Of a stretch of 64,000 nt of DNA, positions 7,963 to 15,663 are shown one piece after another. Each line of letters opens with the position of its first letter. Position 1 is the first letter of the stretch. Made by a program: the position numbers and the translations under genes. The stretch comes from Synechococcus sp. WH 5701 (GTDB taxonomy: Bacteria; Cyanobacteriota; Cyanobacteriia; PCC-6307; Cyanobiaceae). The notes under the pieces were generated by a model, which saw only the letters and a program-made list of their open reading frames with translations, was not told where the DNA came from and ran no database searches. The stretch is from contig NZ_CH724160.1 in the NCBI RefSeq assembly GCF_000153045.1, positions 763,499-827,498 of the forward strand. The letters are read 5' to 3'.

Positions 7963-9633
7963 GTGACGCCTCCCGTGGTGCGATCAGGTGGTCATGGGGG
8001 CCGGCTTCGCTCCGCCCTGCTGGTGGTGCTGGCCCTGGGGATGTCCCTGGCCATGGCGCTGCCGCTGGCGGCCCAGCAGGGGGGCAGTGCTCCCTCGGCC
8101 GCGCCGCCGCCGAAGCAGGGCTGTGCCGCGGATCCACCGTTCGTCACCCTCGACGGCCGTAAGGTGATCGAGATCCGCGATGCGGTGGGAGCCCAGAAGC
8201 CCCAGGAGTTCGCCCGACGGGCGAGCGCTCAACTGGCGCGCCTGGCCGAGGATCCTGATTTCCCGTTTGAAAAGCTCAGCCTCAAGGATGAGGCTCCTTA
8301 CACCTTCATCGGCATTCGCCAGGCGGATGGGGGCTTCGAGCAGCTGCTGGCCGTCGATGACCGCGCAGCCGCCTGCTTCGATCTGACCCGCCAGCAACTG
8401 GCCGAGCGCTATCGGAGCAGCCTGCAGACGGCCCTGAGGCAGTACCGGATCGGCCACAGCTGGGTTAACTGGCTGAAGGGGACGGTCCTGGCCCTGATCG
8501 TGCTGGCCATCTACCTGCTCTGGGTGAGGACCCAGGGCCGGCTGAACGCCCGCCTGAGCCAGTGGATCGCCGTCGATCAGAGCCGGCTGCTGCGGGGCGT
8601 GCGCCTGGGCTCCTCCGAGTTGGTGGAATCCAGGCAGGTGCGTCAGATCCTGCAGCTTGTCCGTCGTGTTCTCCACTGGGGCTTGCTGCTGCTGATCAGT
8701 TATCTGCTGATCCCGCTTCTGCTGAGCCTGTTCCCCCCCACCCAGAGCTTCGCCGAGGGCCTGCGTCAGCAGATTCTTCAGGTGATTACGAAGGGCCTGA
8801 GCCTGGTGGGCTCGGTGATTCCGAATGTGCTCTCGATCCTGTTGATCCTGGTGATCACCGTGTACTGCATCCGCGGCAGCAATTCCTTTTTCTCCGCGCT
8901 AGATCGCGGCAGGATCCGCATCCCGGGTTTCTATCAGGAATGGGCGCTGCCCACGGCTCGGCTGGCCGCGATCTTCATCACACTCGTTGGGTTGGTGCTG
9001 GCCTTCCCCTACATTCCGGGGTCGGACAGTAAGGCCTTCCAGGGCGCAGGCCTGCTGTTAGGTGCCCTGGCGGCCCTCGGCTCCAGCGCCATCGCCACCA
9101 ACATCATCAGCGGTCTGATGTTGATCTACACCCGCGCCTTCCGCATCGGCGACCGGGTGGAGATCAACGGCACCCTGGGTGTGGTGCAGGAGCGGGCTCT
9201 GCTGGTGACCCGGATCCGCACGCCACGCAATGAACTGGTGAGCATCCCCAATGCCATGGTGATCGGTGCCTCCGTGATGAACTTCAGCTTCTCCCGCCGG
9301 GAGATCCAGCAACCCGTGGCCCTCTCCACCACGATCACCATCGGCTACGACGTGCCCTGGCGCCGGGTGCATGAGTTGATGCTGGCCGCCGCTCGCAGTG
9401 TGAAGGGCATCACCAAGGAGATGGACCCCTTTGTTCTGCAGACATCCCTCAATGATTACCACATCAGTTATGAACTGACGGCCTACGTGAGCGACCCCTC
9501 CCAGTACCGCGAAACCCTCTCCGAGATGCTGGCGGCGCTGCAGGATCAGTTCGCCGCCGCCGATGTGGAGATCCTCTCCCCCGGCTATCACGCCATCCGC
9601 AACGGCAACGCCAGTACCGTGCCGAAGATCTGA
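7963..9633 (+). CDS. MscS-type channel with periplasmic N-domain (paralog 2)
   Basis: A 556-residue channel that is a clear paralog of the one at 4489. It shares the periplasmic motif with a cysteine then VTLDGRKVIEIRDAVGAQ, the AAACFDLTRQQLAERYR segment, the HWGLLLLISYLLIPLLL helix, the DRGRIRIPGFYQEWALPTARLA block and an almost identical beta domain. An N-terminal signal segment ends around LPLAAQQ. The start is a GTG with a weak ribosome-binding site, and no better in-frame start is visible. Tandem presence of two such paralogs suggests local duplication, separated by the inverted third channel gene. The expected role is osmotic tension release at the cytoplasmic membrane. Confidence 0.9.
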   Translation: MTPPVVRSGGHGGRLRSALLVVLALGMSLAMALPLAAQQGGSAPSAAPPPKQGCAADPPFVTLDGRKVIEIRDAVGAQKPQEFARRASAQLARLAEDPDFPFEKLSLKDEAPYTFIGIRQADGGFEQLLAVDDRAAACFDLTRQQLAERYRSSLQTALRQYRIGHSWVNWLKGTVLALIVLAIYLLWVRTQGRLNARLSQWIAVDQSRLLRGVRLGSSELVESRQVRQILQLVRRVLHWGLLLLISYLLIPLLLSLFPPTQSFAEGLRQQILQVITKGLSLVGSVIPNVLSILLILVITVYCIRGSNSFFSALDRGRIRIPGFYQEWALPTARLAAIFITLVGLVLAFPYIPGSDSKAFQGAGLLLGALAALGSSAIATNIISGLMLIYTRAFRIGDRVEINGTLGVVQERALLVTRIRTPRNELVSIPNAMVIGASVMNFSFSRREIQQPVALSTTITIGYDVPWRRVHELMLAAARSVKGITKEMDPFVLQTSLNDYHISYELTAYVSDPSQYRETLSEMLAALQDQFAAADVEILSPGYHAIRNGNASTVPKI

Positions 9634-9651
9634 GCGGTTGGTCCTCGTCGC

Positions 9652-11325
9652 TCAGGCCTGCTGATCCAGCCCTGCGGCGAGGTAATGCTCCACTGCACGC
9701 TCGATGTTGCGGTGCATCCGCTCTTTCCCCAGCCGTTCCCCCAGCTCCGATCGACGGATCACCTCCAGCACCGTGGGGTTCAACCCCGCCAGCCAGAGGG
9801 AGATTCCCTGCCGATCCAGGCGCCGCTCCGCTTCCGTGATCACTTTGAGGGCGGAGTATTCAATGTCGATCACGGCGCTGCCATCCAGCACCACCACCCT
9901 TGGCTGGTGCTGGTTGATCTCCGCGCGCATCCGCTGGAGCACCCCATGGGCATTGGCGAAGAACAGGCGCCCCTCGGCCCGGAGCAGCAGCAGCCCCGGC
10001 CAGGTCTCATCGCGGGGATGCCTGGCTGAGAGTGGCCGGAACACATCAGTGCCGCGCTTGCGGCCGATGGCGTACACCGGTGGGTTCACCTCCTGCTGAA
10101 CCAGGGCCAGCAGGGAGAGGATCACGGCCACGAGGATGCCTTTGAGGGTGCCCAGGAACACCACCCCCAGGAAGGCCACCAGCGCCCAGCGGAATTCGAT
10201 GTGTCGGACACGGCGGATCGCCAGGAATTCGCCCGGGGCGATTAATTCGAACGAATAGACGATCACCACCACCGCCAGGGCCGCCAGGGGCATCAGAGCG
10301 ATCAAGGGAGCGAGCAGCAGCAGGGTGGCCAGCGCGGCTCCTGCCGTGACCAGCTCCGCCATCTGACTGCGGGCCCCGGCCTGGCGGTTCACCGCCGTCT
10401 GGGTGGTGCCGCCGCCTGCCGCCATCGCTCCGAAGAAGCCGCCGCCGATGTTGGCCAGGCCGAGGGCCAGCAGCTCCCGGTCGGGTTGCGGAGAAGGTTC
10501 ATCGCTGGCGCGGAAGGCCCGCGCTGCGGCGATGCTTTCCGTGAAACTCATCATGGCGATGCCAGCCGCCCCTGGCCAGAGACCGCCGAGCAGATCCAGT
10601 CGGGGCAAACTCAGGGAAGGCAGCCCCCTGGGCACGGCGCCCACCAGCTCCACGCCGAAGCGATCGAGCCCCAGCAGGGCACAACCGGCGATCGCAACGG
10701 CCACCACCACCAGCGGTGCCGGTACCGACGGCAGACGACGCTTCAGGCCGAAGAGCAGGCCGAACAGAGCGGCCGAGAGCAGCACCGTGGCCAGCGACGC
10801 CTGCGGGATCCCAACCAGCAGCGCAGCGAGGTCGCGGAAGAAGCCTTCCTTCTCCCCATGCAGCCCCAGCAGCTTGGGCAGCTGATCCACGACGATCACC
10901 AGACCGATGCCGGACTTGAAGCCCACCAGCACCGATTCGGAGATGAAGTTGGCGATGAAACCGAGCCGCAGCAGGGCGGCGCCGCAGAGCATGGTGCCCA
11001 CCAGCAGGGCCAGGGTGGTGCTGGCCGCCACCAGGGCGCTGGGATCACCCAACGGCGAGAGCCGGTTCAGCTCGCTGCCCACCAGGATCGCCAGGGTGGT
11101 GGTGGTGCTCACGCTCAGGGGTCTGGAGCTGCCCAGCAGGGCGTACACCGCCATCGGCACCAGGGCCGTGTATAGACCCACCTGCACCGGCAGTCCGGCG
11201 ATCGTGGCGTAGGCCATCGCCTTGGGCAGCACCACCGCGGCGGCGGTCAGTCCGGCTGCCAGATCCGCCTGCCCCAGTCCACGCCGATAACCGCTGGGCA
11301 GAAGAGAAGCAGGAAACTGGGCCAT
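9652..11325 (-). CDS. SulP-family anion transporter with STAS domain
   Basis: A 557-residue SulP (SLC26-like) transporter. The membrane part (about residues 15-420) includes LPKAMAYATIAGLPVQVGLYTALVP and GGGTTQTAVNRQAGARSQMAEL. A C-terminal STAS domain (about 440-540) has VVVLDGSAVIDIEYSALKV. SulP proteins carry sulfate, bicarbonate or other anions; BicA, a cyanobacterial bicarbonate transporter, is a member. The gene is the last of a six-gene run beginning with a sulfatase, 33 nt after the BASS transporter gene, and that context favours sulfate or a sulfated anion. The substrate is inference. Confidence 0.88.
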   Translation of the reverse strand: MAQFPASLLPSGYRRGLGQADLAAGLTAAAVVLPKAMAYATIAGLPVQVGLYTALVPMAVYALLGSSRPLSVSTTTTLAILVGSELNRLSPLGDPSALVAASTTLALLVGTMLCGAALLRLGFIANFISESVLVGFKSGIGLVIVVDQLPKLLGLHGEKEGFFRDLAALLVGIPQASLATVLLSAALFGLLFGLKRRLPSVPAPLVVVAVAIAGCALLGLDRFGVELVGAVPRGLPSLSLPRLDLLGGLWPGAAGIAMMSFTESIAAARAFRASDEPSPQPDRELLALGLANIGGGFFGAMAAGGGTTQTAVNRQAGARSQMAELVTAGAALATLLLLAPLIALMPLAALAVVVIVYSFELIAPGEFLAIRRVRHIEFRWALVAFLGVVFLGTLKGILVAVILSLLALVQQEVNPPVYAIGRKRGTDVFRPLSARHPRDETWPGLLLLRAEGRLFFANAHGVLQRMRAEINQHQPRVVVLDGSAVIDIEYSALKVITEAERRLDRQGISLWLAGLNPTVLEVIRRSELGERLGKERMHRNIERAVEHYLAAGLDQQA

Positions 11326-11358
11326 GGTGCGGATGAGCAGCTCTGATGATCCGAAGAC

Positions 11359-12243
11359 TCAGGCGGATTCGGAGAGCTCACGCTGCTGCCATTTCAGAAA
11401 CAGGGTGGAGATGATGACCGTGATCAACACATAGGAGAGGATTCCGGGAATCAGCTCAGGCATCCCTGGTTGATAGGTCAGGGCCAGTTGAGCCGCCAGG
11501 CCCGTGTTGCGCATCCCCGTCACCAGCGCCACCGTTCGACTCTCCAGCGGATCCCGTCCGGCCAGGCCATAGCCGATCGCCAGGCTGAACACGCTGAGGC
11601 CGGCCATCGCGGCCAGGGCCAGCAGGTTCTGCTGGAGGAAGGGCACCAGCTGCCTGCCGCTCAGCACCAGCAGAGCCACCAGCATCAGCATCAGCAGCAG
11701 GGTGGCCAGGGCACCGAGAGCACGGCTGCAACGCTGGGCCAGCTGCGGCTGCCACTGCCCCAGCAGCACGCCGGCGATCACGGGCAGCACCTGCACCTGC
11801 AGCACCTGCATCGCCACCTGGGCCGGGTGGATCTCCCACCCGTCGATCTCCCACCCGTTGAGGGCGACGCTGGCCTTGAACACGACCGCCATCAGGGGAA
11901 TGGTGACGATGGCCAGCAGCGCCGCCGCGATCTGCAGCCGCGCCGCGAGCTCAGCCGTGCCGCCACTGCTGCGCACCCGGAAGAGGATGAGCGGGGCGCT
12001 GGGACACGCCAGCATCAGGGCCATGGCTGCCCAGGCAGGGCGTGTCAGCACCCCTTGCAAGGGCAGCAACACCAGCACCAGCCCGGCCAGGGGCACCAGC
12101 AGGCAGGTGCCGAGCACCACGCGCCAGAGAAAGGCGGGGCGATCTCTGAGCAGCACGAACGGGTAGTCCTTCAGCCCGAGTCCAAGGCTGAACATGAGTG
12201 TCACGATGGTGGCCGTGACCAGGAGCGCTGCAGATTGGGGCAT
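11359..12243 (-). CDS. BASS-type (bile acid:sodium symporter-like) transporter
   Basis: A 294-residue, almost entirely hydrophobic protein with about nine or ten membrane segments. Recognisable BASS/SBF features are TIVTLMFSLGLGLKDYPFVLL at the N-terminus, an ACPSAPLILFRVRSSGGTAELAA segment around residue 80, and TGMRNTGLAAQLAL near residue 245. Family members move organic anions, including steroid sulfates and bile-acid conjugates in animals and keto acids or pantothenate in bacteria. It starts 5 nt after the DUF202 stop. A short tandem duplication gives the repeated residues GWEIDGWEI near 128-136. Importing a sulfated organic anion for the neighbouring sulfatase is a reasonable guess but unproven. 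Confidence 0.8.
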   Translation of the reverse strand: MPQSAALLVTATIVTLMFSLGLGLKDYPFVLLRDRPAFLWRVVLGTCLLVPLAGLVLVLLPLQGVLTRPAWAAMALMLACPSAPLILFRVRSSGGTAELAARLQIAAALLAIVTIPLMAVVFKASVALNGWEIDGWEIHPAQVAMQVLQVQVLPVIAGVLLGQWQPQLAQRCSRALGALATLLLMLMLVALLVLSGRQLVPFLQQNLLALAAMAGLSVFSLAIGYGLAGRDPLESRTVALVTGMRNTGLAAQLALTYQPGMPELIPGILSYVLITVIISTLFLKWQQRELSESA

Positions 12244-12248
12244 GGGAG

Positions 12249-12635
12249 TTAGCCGACGGGGATACCCGTTACCAGCAGGGCAAAGGCCACAATGCCGATG
12301 ATCGTGAGGGCAATGGCTGTGAAGACGGTGATCGAGCGCTGATCGACATACACGAAGTCGTCGCGCCGAATCAGCTTGAGCGTGCGCAGGTGCTGCCGGG
12401 TGGCCGCCGCCATCGCCAGGATGCCGATCAGCACGAAACCGATCGCCACAAGACGCACACTCAGGCTGGCATGGGCACTGCCATCAAAGCGGCTGCGGTT
12501 GATCGCACCGATGATTTTGTCGAGGCCGAAACCAAAACTGATCAGCGACAGGCAGGTGCGAATCCAGGCCATCATCGTGCGCTCGGCGGCAGCCCGGTTG
12601 CGCTCCTTGGCCAGTTCGTTGTTGAGATTTCCCAT
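12249..12635 (-). CDS. DUF202 (YidH-like) membrane protein
   Basis: A 128-residue protein with the DUF202 signature near the N-terminus, ELAKERNRAAAERTMMAWIRTCLSL (shown in two pieces ELAKERNRAAAERTMM and AWIRTCLSL, residues 7-31). Three hydrophobic helices follow, near residues 27-45, 60-80 and 103-125. DUF202 proteins are small inner-membrane proteins of unknown function. The ATG shares one base with the stop codon of the DUF1622 gene (TGATG), so translation is coupled. It sits inside the sulfatase/FGE/transporter run. Confidence 0.85.
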   Translation of the reverse strand: MGNLNNELAKERNRAAAERTMMAWIRTCLSLISFGFGLDKIIGAINRSRFDGSAHASLSVRLVAIGFVLIGILAMAAATRQHLRTLKLIRRDDFVYVDQRSITVFTAIALTIIGIVAFALLVTGIPVG

Positions 12636-13033
12636 CAGTACGGCGTGGCTGCCAGATTGGCCGTCTGCTGACGTTGAACATCCTCCAGCTTCTGTTCGGC
12701 TTCCACCTCGCGGCCGAGGAAGACGTTGAGAAAGGTTCGAATCACAGCCACCACCGCCAGCTTGATCAGGTTCTCATTCGAGGGTGCCGTGGTGGTGGCG
12801 ACGATGTCGGCCGCCAGTTGAAATTCCAGCGCCATCGACAGCCAGCTGCCGAAAGTGAGCCGGGTGCTGTTGAAAGGCCGTCCATGAGATTGGCCGTTGC
12901 GACGCGGGCGAAGGCTCTGACGCAGGGTGACAAGGAACCCGATGGCCACGCAGACAACGGAGACGCCTTCCAGCAGCAGTCGCAACCCCCCGGCGACCAG
13001 CTCAAGCACCTCCTTGAAGAGGACAGCAGGCAC
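12635..13033 (-). CDS. DUF1622 membrane protein
   Basis: A 132-residue membrane protein with a first helix at about residues 10-36, a TRLTFGSWLSMALEFQLAADI segment typical of DUF1622 near residues 58-78, and a third helix followed by FLNVFLGREVE. DUF1622 has no assigned function. The GTG start is 3 nt after the FGE stop and is preceded by GAGGAG at good spacing inside the end of the FGE gene. The DUF1622-DUF202 pair probably forms a small membrane unit, and co-occurrence with a sulfatase system is notable. Confidence 0.82.
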   Translation of the reverse strand: MPAVLFKEVLELVAGGLRLLLEGVSVVCVAIGFLVTLRQSLRPRRNGQSHGRPFNSTRLTFGSWLSMALEFQLAADIVATTTAPSNENLIKLAVVAVIRTFLNVFLGREVEAEQKLEDVQRQQTANLAATPY

Positions 13034-13036
13034 GGT

Positions 13037-14026
13037 TCAGCTCCTCACGATGCAACGGAAGCCCATGTGGCAGGTGGAGGTGTCGATGCCCTGGGCCATG
13101 CGGGCGGCAGGGCGGTAGCGGCGGCAGTAACTGGGAGCGCAGAGAAACGAGCCGCCTTTCACCACCTTGCGAGGGATGGTGCCGTGCTGGGAGGCGGTGT
13201 CAATGCTCTCCTGCCGCGAGGCACCGCGGGGGGACTCGATCGTGCAGCAGCCCCCGGCCTGCTTATGGGCCGCCACCGTGGCGCCGTGGCCGGCGTACCA
13301 GTCGTCGGTCCACTCCCAGACATTGCCGATCATGTCGAGCAGGCCGTAGCCGTTGGGCGGGAAGCTGCCCACCGGCGAGGTGCGCTCCCAGCCATCGAGC
13401 AGGCTGTTGTGGTGGGGGAAGTCCCCCTGAAAGGTGTTGGCCATCGGCCGGCCGCCCGGATGGAGCTCCTCCCCCCAGGCGAACTCAGCCCCCTCCACTC
13501 CGCCCCGGGCGGCCCGCTCCCACTCGGCTTCGCTGGGCAAGGCCTTGCCGGCCCAGGCGGCGTACGCCAGGGCATCCTCATGGGCCACATGCACCACGGG
13601 ATGGTGGTCGCGGCTCTTGATCGAGCTGCCCGGGCCTTCCGGGTGGCGCCAGTTGGCCCCCTGCAGGTACTGCCACCAGCGGTAGGGATCGCCCGTGCTG
13701 ATGGGCCCGGGCGGAGGTACGAACACGATCGATGACGGAGCCAACAGCTCCGGCAGGGCGTCGGGGTAGGCCGCCGGATCCGCCGGCCGCTCGGCCAGGG
13801 TCACGTGACCCGTGGCCTTCACGAACTTGCGGAACTGGGCGTTGGTGACCGGTGAGCGGTCGATCCAGAAGCCCTCCACCACCACCCGGTGGGCCGGGGA
13901 TTCTTCAGGGTAGTGATCATCGGAGCCCATCAGAAAGCTGCCGGCCGGGATCCAGACCATGTCCCGCGCCGGCGGGCGCCCTGGAGGGCGGTCAGTCTGG
14001 GCCATGGACGCTGGAGCAGGCGACAT
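13037..14026 (-). CDS. Formylglycine-generating enzyme (sulfatase-modifying factor)
   Basis: A 329-residue FGE/SUMF1-family protein. Family landmarks are MVWIPAGSFLMGSDDHYPEE at residues 23-42, DRSPVTNAQFRKFV near 57, LPSEAEWERAARGG near 163, and GNVWEWTDDWY near 237. Both catalytic cysteines are kept in GGSFLCAPSYCRRYRPAAR (about residues 291-309), so it is a catalytically competent FGE rather than one of the many cysteine-lacking FGE-sulfatase-domain proteins. It oxidises the sulfatase active-site cysteine to formylglycine. There is no signal peptide, so modification occurs in the cytoplasm. The start lies 8 nt after the sulfatase stop with GAGG upstream, and the coupling suggests the adjacent sulfatase is its client. 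Confidence 0.92.
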   Translation of the reverse strand: MSPAPASMAQTDRPPGRPPARDMVWIPAGSFLMGSDDHYPEESPAHRVVVEGFWIDRSPVTNAQFRKFVKATGHVTLAERPADPAAYPDALPELLAPSSIVFVPPPGPISTGDPYRWWQYLQGANWRHPEGPGSSIKSRDHHPVVHVAHEDALAYAAWAGKALPSEAEWERAARGGVEGAEFAWGEELHPGGRPMANTFQGDFPHHNSLLDGWERTSPVGSFPPNGYGLLDMIGNVWEWTDDWYAGHGATVAAHKQAGGCCTIESPRGASRQESIDTASQHGTIPRKVVKGGSFLCAPSYCRRYRPAARMAQGIDTSTCHMGFRCIVRS

Positions 14027-14033
14027 CTGATCC

Positions 14034-15536
14034 TCAGGAGCTGCCGAGGGTGGCCGTCATCTTCTTGATTGCATCGCTCACCGTGAAGCTGGCCGCCTTC
14101 TGGCGGGGCGGGAAGTCCTTCAGGGTCTCCAGGGCCTGGGCCACCCTCGCTTGAGCGGGAACCAGCAGGAAGACATGGTCGAGCATCCAATCCCAGTAGG
14201 TGTTGGAGGTGATGTCGGCCCGCTCGTAGGGGTCGGTGAGCAGGTTGAAGATTTTGGGAACACGCAACTCCGTGAAGGGTTCAGCCCAGATCTGCAGCGT
14301 GCCGGAGCAGCGCTGCTCCATGAACACGAATTTCCAGTTGTCATAGCGCAGGGCGGTGAGATCGCCGTCGTCGGAGAAGTAGAAGAAATCGATGCGCGGA
14401 CTTTTATCGGTCTTGCCGGTCCAGTAGTCGAGCATGTTGTAGCCATCCAGGTGCACCTTGAAAGTCTTGTTGCCCACCTGATACCCCTCCAGACACTTCT
14501 GCTTGATCTCCGATTCGCCGGCTGCCGCCAGGATCGTCGGTAGCCAGTCGAGATGGCTGACGATGCCGGTGAGCAGGGTGCCGGGTTCAATGTGGCCGGG
14601 CCAGCGCACCATGCACGGCACCCGGTAGGCCCCTTCCCAGTTGGAGTTCTTCTCGTTGCGGAAGGGGGTCATGCCGGCATCGGGCCAGCTGTTCATATGG
14701 GGGCCGTTGTCGGTGCTGTACATCACGATCGTGTCATCGGTGATGCCCAGCTCATCGAGCAGATCGAGCATCTCACCGATGCAGTTGTCGTGATAGATCA
14801 TCACGTCGTGATACTCCGACTGCCACCGCCCTGACTGGCCAATGTCCTGGGGCCGTGCGTGTGTGCGGAAGTGCATGTGGGTGGTGTTGAACCACACGAA
14901 GAACGGCTCGCCGGAGGCCACCGCATCGGTGATGAAGCGCTTGGCCTCCTTCATGAACTCCTCGTCGGCCGTCTCCATCCGCTTCCTGGTGAGCGGGCCC
15001 GTGTTCTCGATGCGCTGGGTGCCGTCGCCATTGGCCCAGCAGTGCAACACGCCGCGGGGTCCGAAGTTCTTCTTGAAGTTGGGATAGTCAGCTTCGGGGG
15101 GATAGTCGCGCAGTTCCGGCTCTTCCTCGGCATTGAGGTGATAGAGATTGCCGAAGAATTCGTCGAAGCCGTGCATCGTGGGCAGGTATTCATCCCGATC
15201 CCCGAAGTGGTTCTTGCCGAACTGACCCGTGCGGTAGCCCTGGGGCTTGAGCAGCTCGGCAATCGTGGGATCCTCGTCCTGGTAACCCACCTTGGCGCCG
15301 GGCAGGCCCACCTTGCTGAGGCCGGTGCGGAACACGCTCTGGCCGGAGATGAAGGCTGCCCGGCCGGCGGTGCAGCTCTGCTCGGCGTAGTAGTGGATGA
15401 AGCGGGCCCCCTCCTTGGCCACCCGGTCGATGTTGGGGGTCTGGTACCCCATCAGCCCATCGCTGTAGCAGCTGAGGTTGCTCTGGCCGATGTCGTCGCC
15501 CCAGAGGATCAGGACGTTGGGCTTTCCGTTGGGCAT
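14034..15536 (-). CDS. Cys-type arylsulfatase-family sulfatase
   Basis: A sulfatase of about 500 residues. The N-terminus, KPNVLILWGDDIG, carries the paired metal-binding aspartates. The active-site signature CTAGRAAF (about residue 55 from this start) is the C-x-(A/P)-x-R motif whose cysteine is converted to formylglycine. MYSTDNGPHMNSWPD further on supplies further metal ligands. No signal peptide is visible, implying cytoplasmic desulfation of an imported ester. The ATG at 15536 starts just before the conserved core; longer versions reach a GTG at 15644 with a proline-rich non-conserved lead. It is first in a run with FGE and transporters and is divergent from an AraC-type regulator. The substrate is unknown. 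Confidence 0.9.
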   Translation of the reverse strand: MPNGKPNVLILWGDDIGQSNLSCYSDGLMGYQTPNIDRVAKEGARFIHYYAEQSCTAGRAAFISGQSVFRTGLSKVGLPGAKVGYQDEDPTIAELLKPQGYRTGQFGKNHFGDRDEYLPTMHGFDEFFGNLYHLNAEEEPELRDYPPEADYPNFKKNFGPRGVLHCWANGDGTQRIENTGPLTRKRMETADEEFMKEAKRFITDAVASGEPFFVWFNTTHMHFRTHARPQDIGQSGRWQSEYHDVMIYHDNCIGEMLDLLDELGITDDTIVMYSTDNGPHMNSWPDAGMTPFRNEKNSNWEGAYRVPCMVRWPGHIEPGTLLTGIVSHLDWLPTILAAAGESEIKQKCLEGYQVGNKTFKVHLDGYNMLDYWTGKTDKSPRIDFFYFSDDGDLTALRYDNWKFVFMEQRCSGTLQIWAEPFTELRVPKIFNLLTDPYERADITSNTYWDWMLDHVFLLVPAQARVAQALETLKDFPPRQKAASFTVSDAIKKMTATLGSS

Positions 15537-15663
15537 GGGAGGTGGGGCCTGTGTTGGCTGCGGGTCTGGCGCTGGAGGTGTGTCCAGCTCCGGCCCAGTG
15601 AGGAACTCACTCACAACATGCCGCCCATGGCAGGGTGGGGCCACTCAGAAAGTGCAAGCGGCG

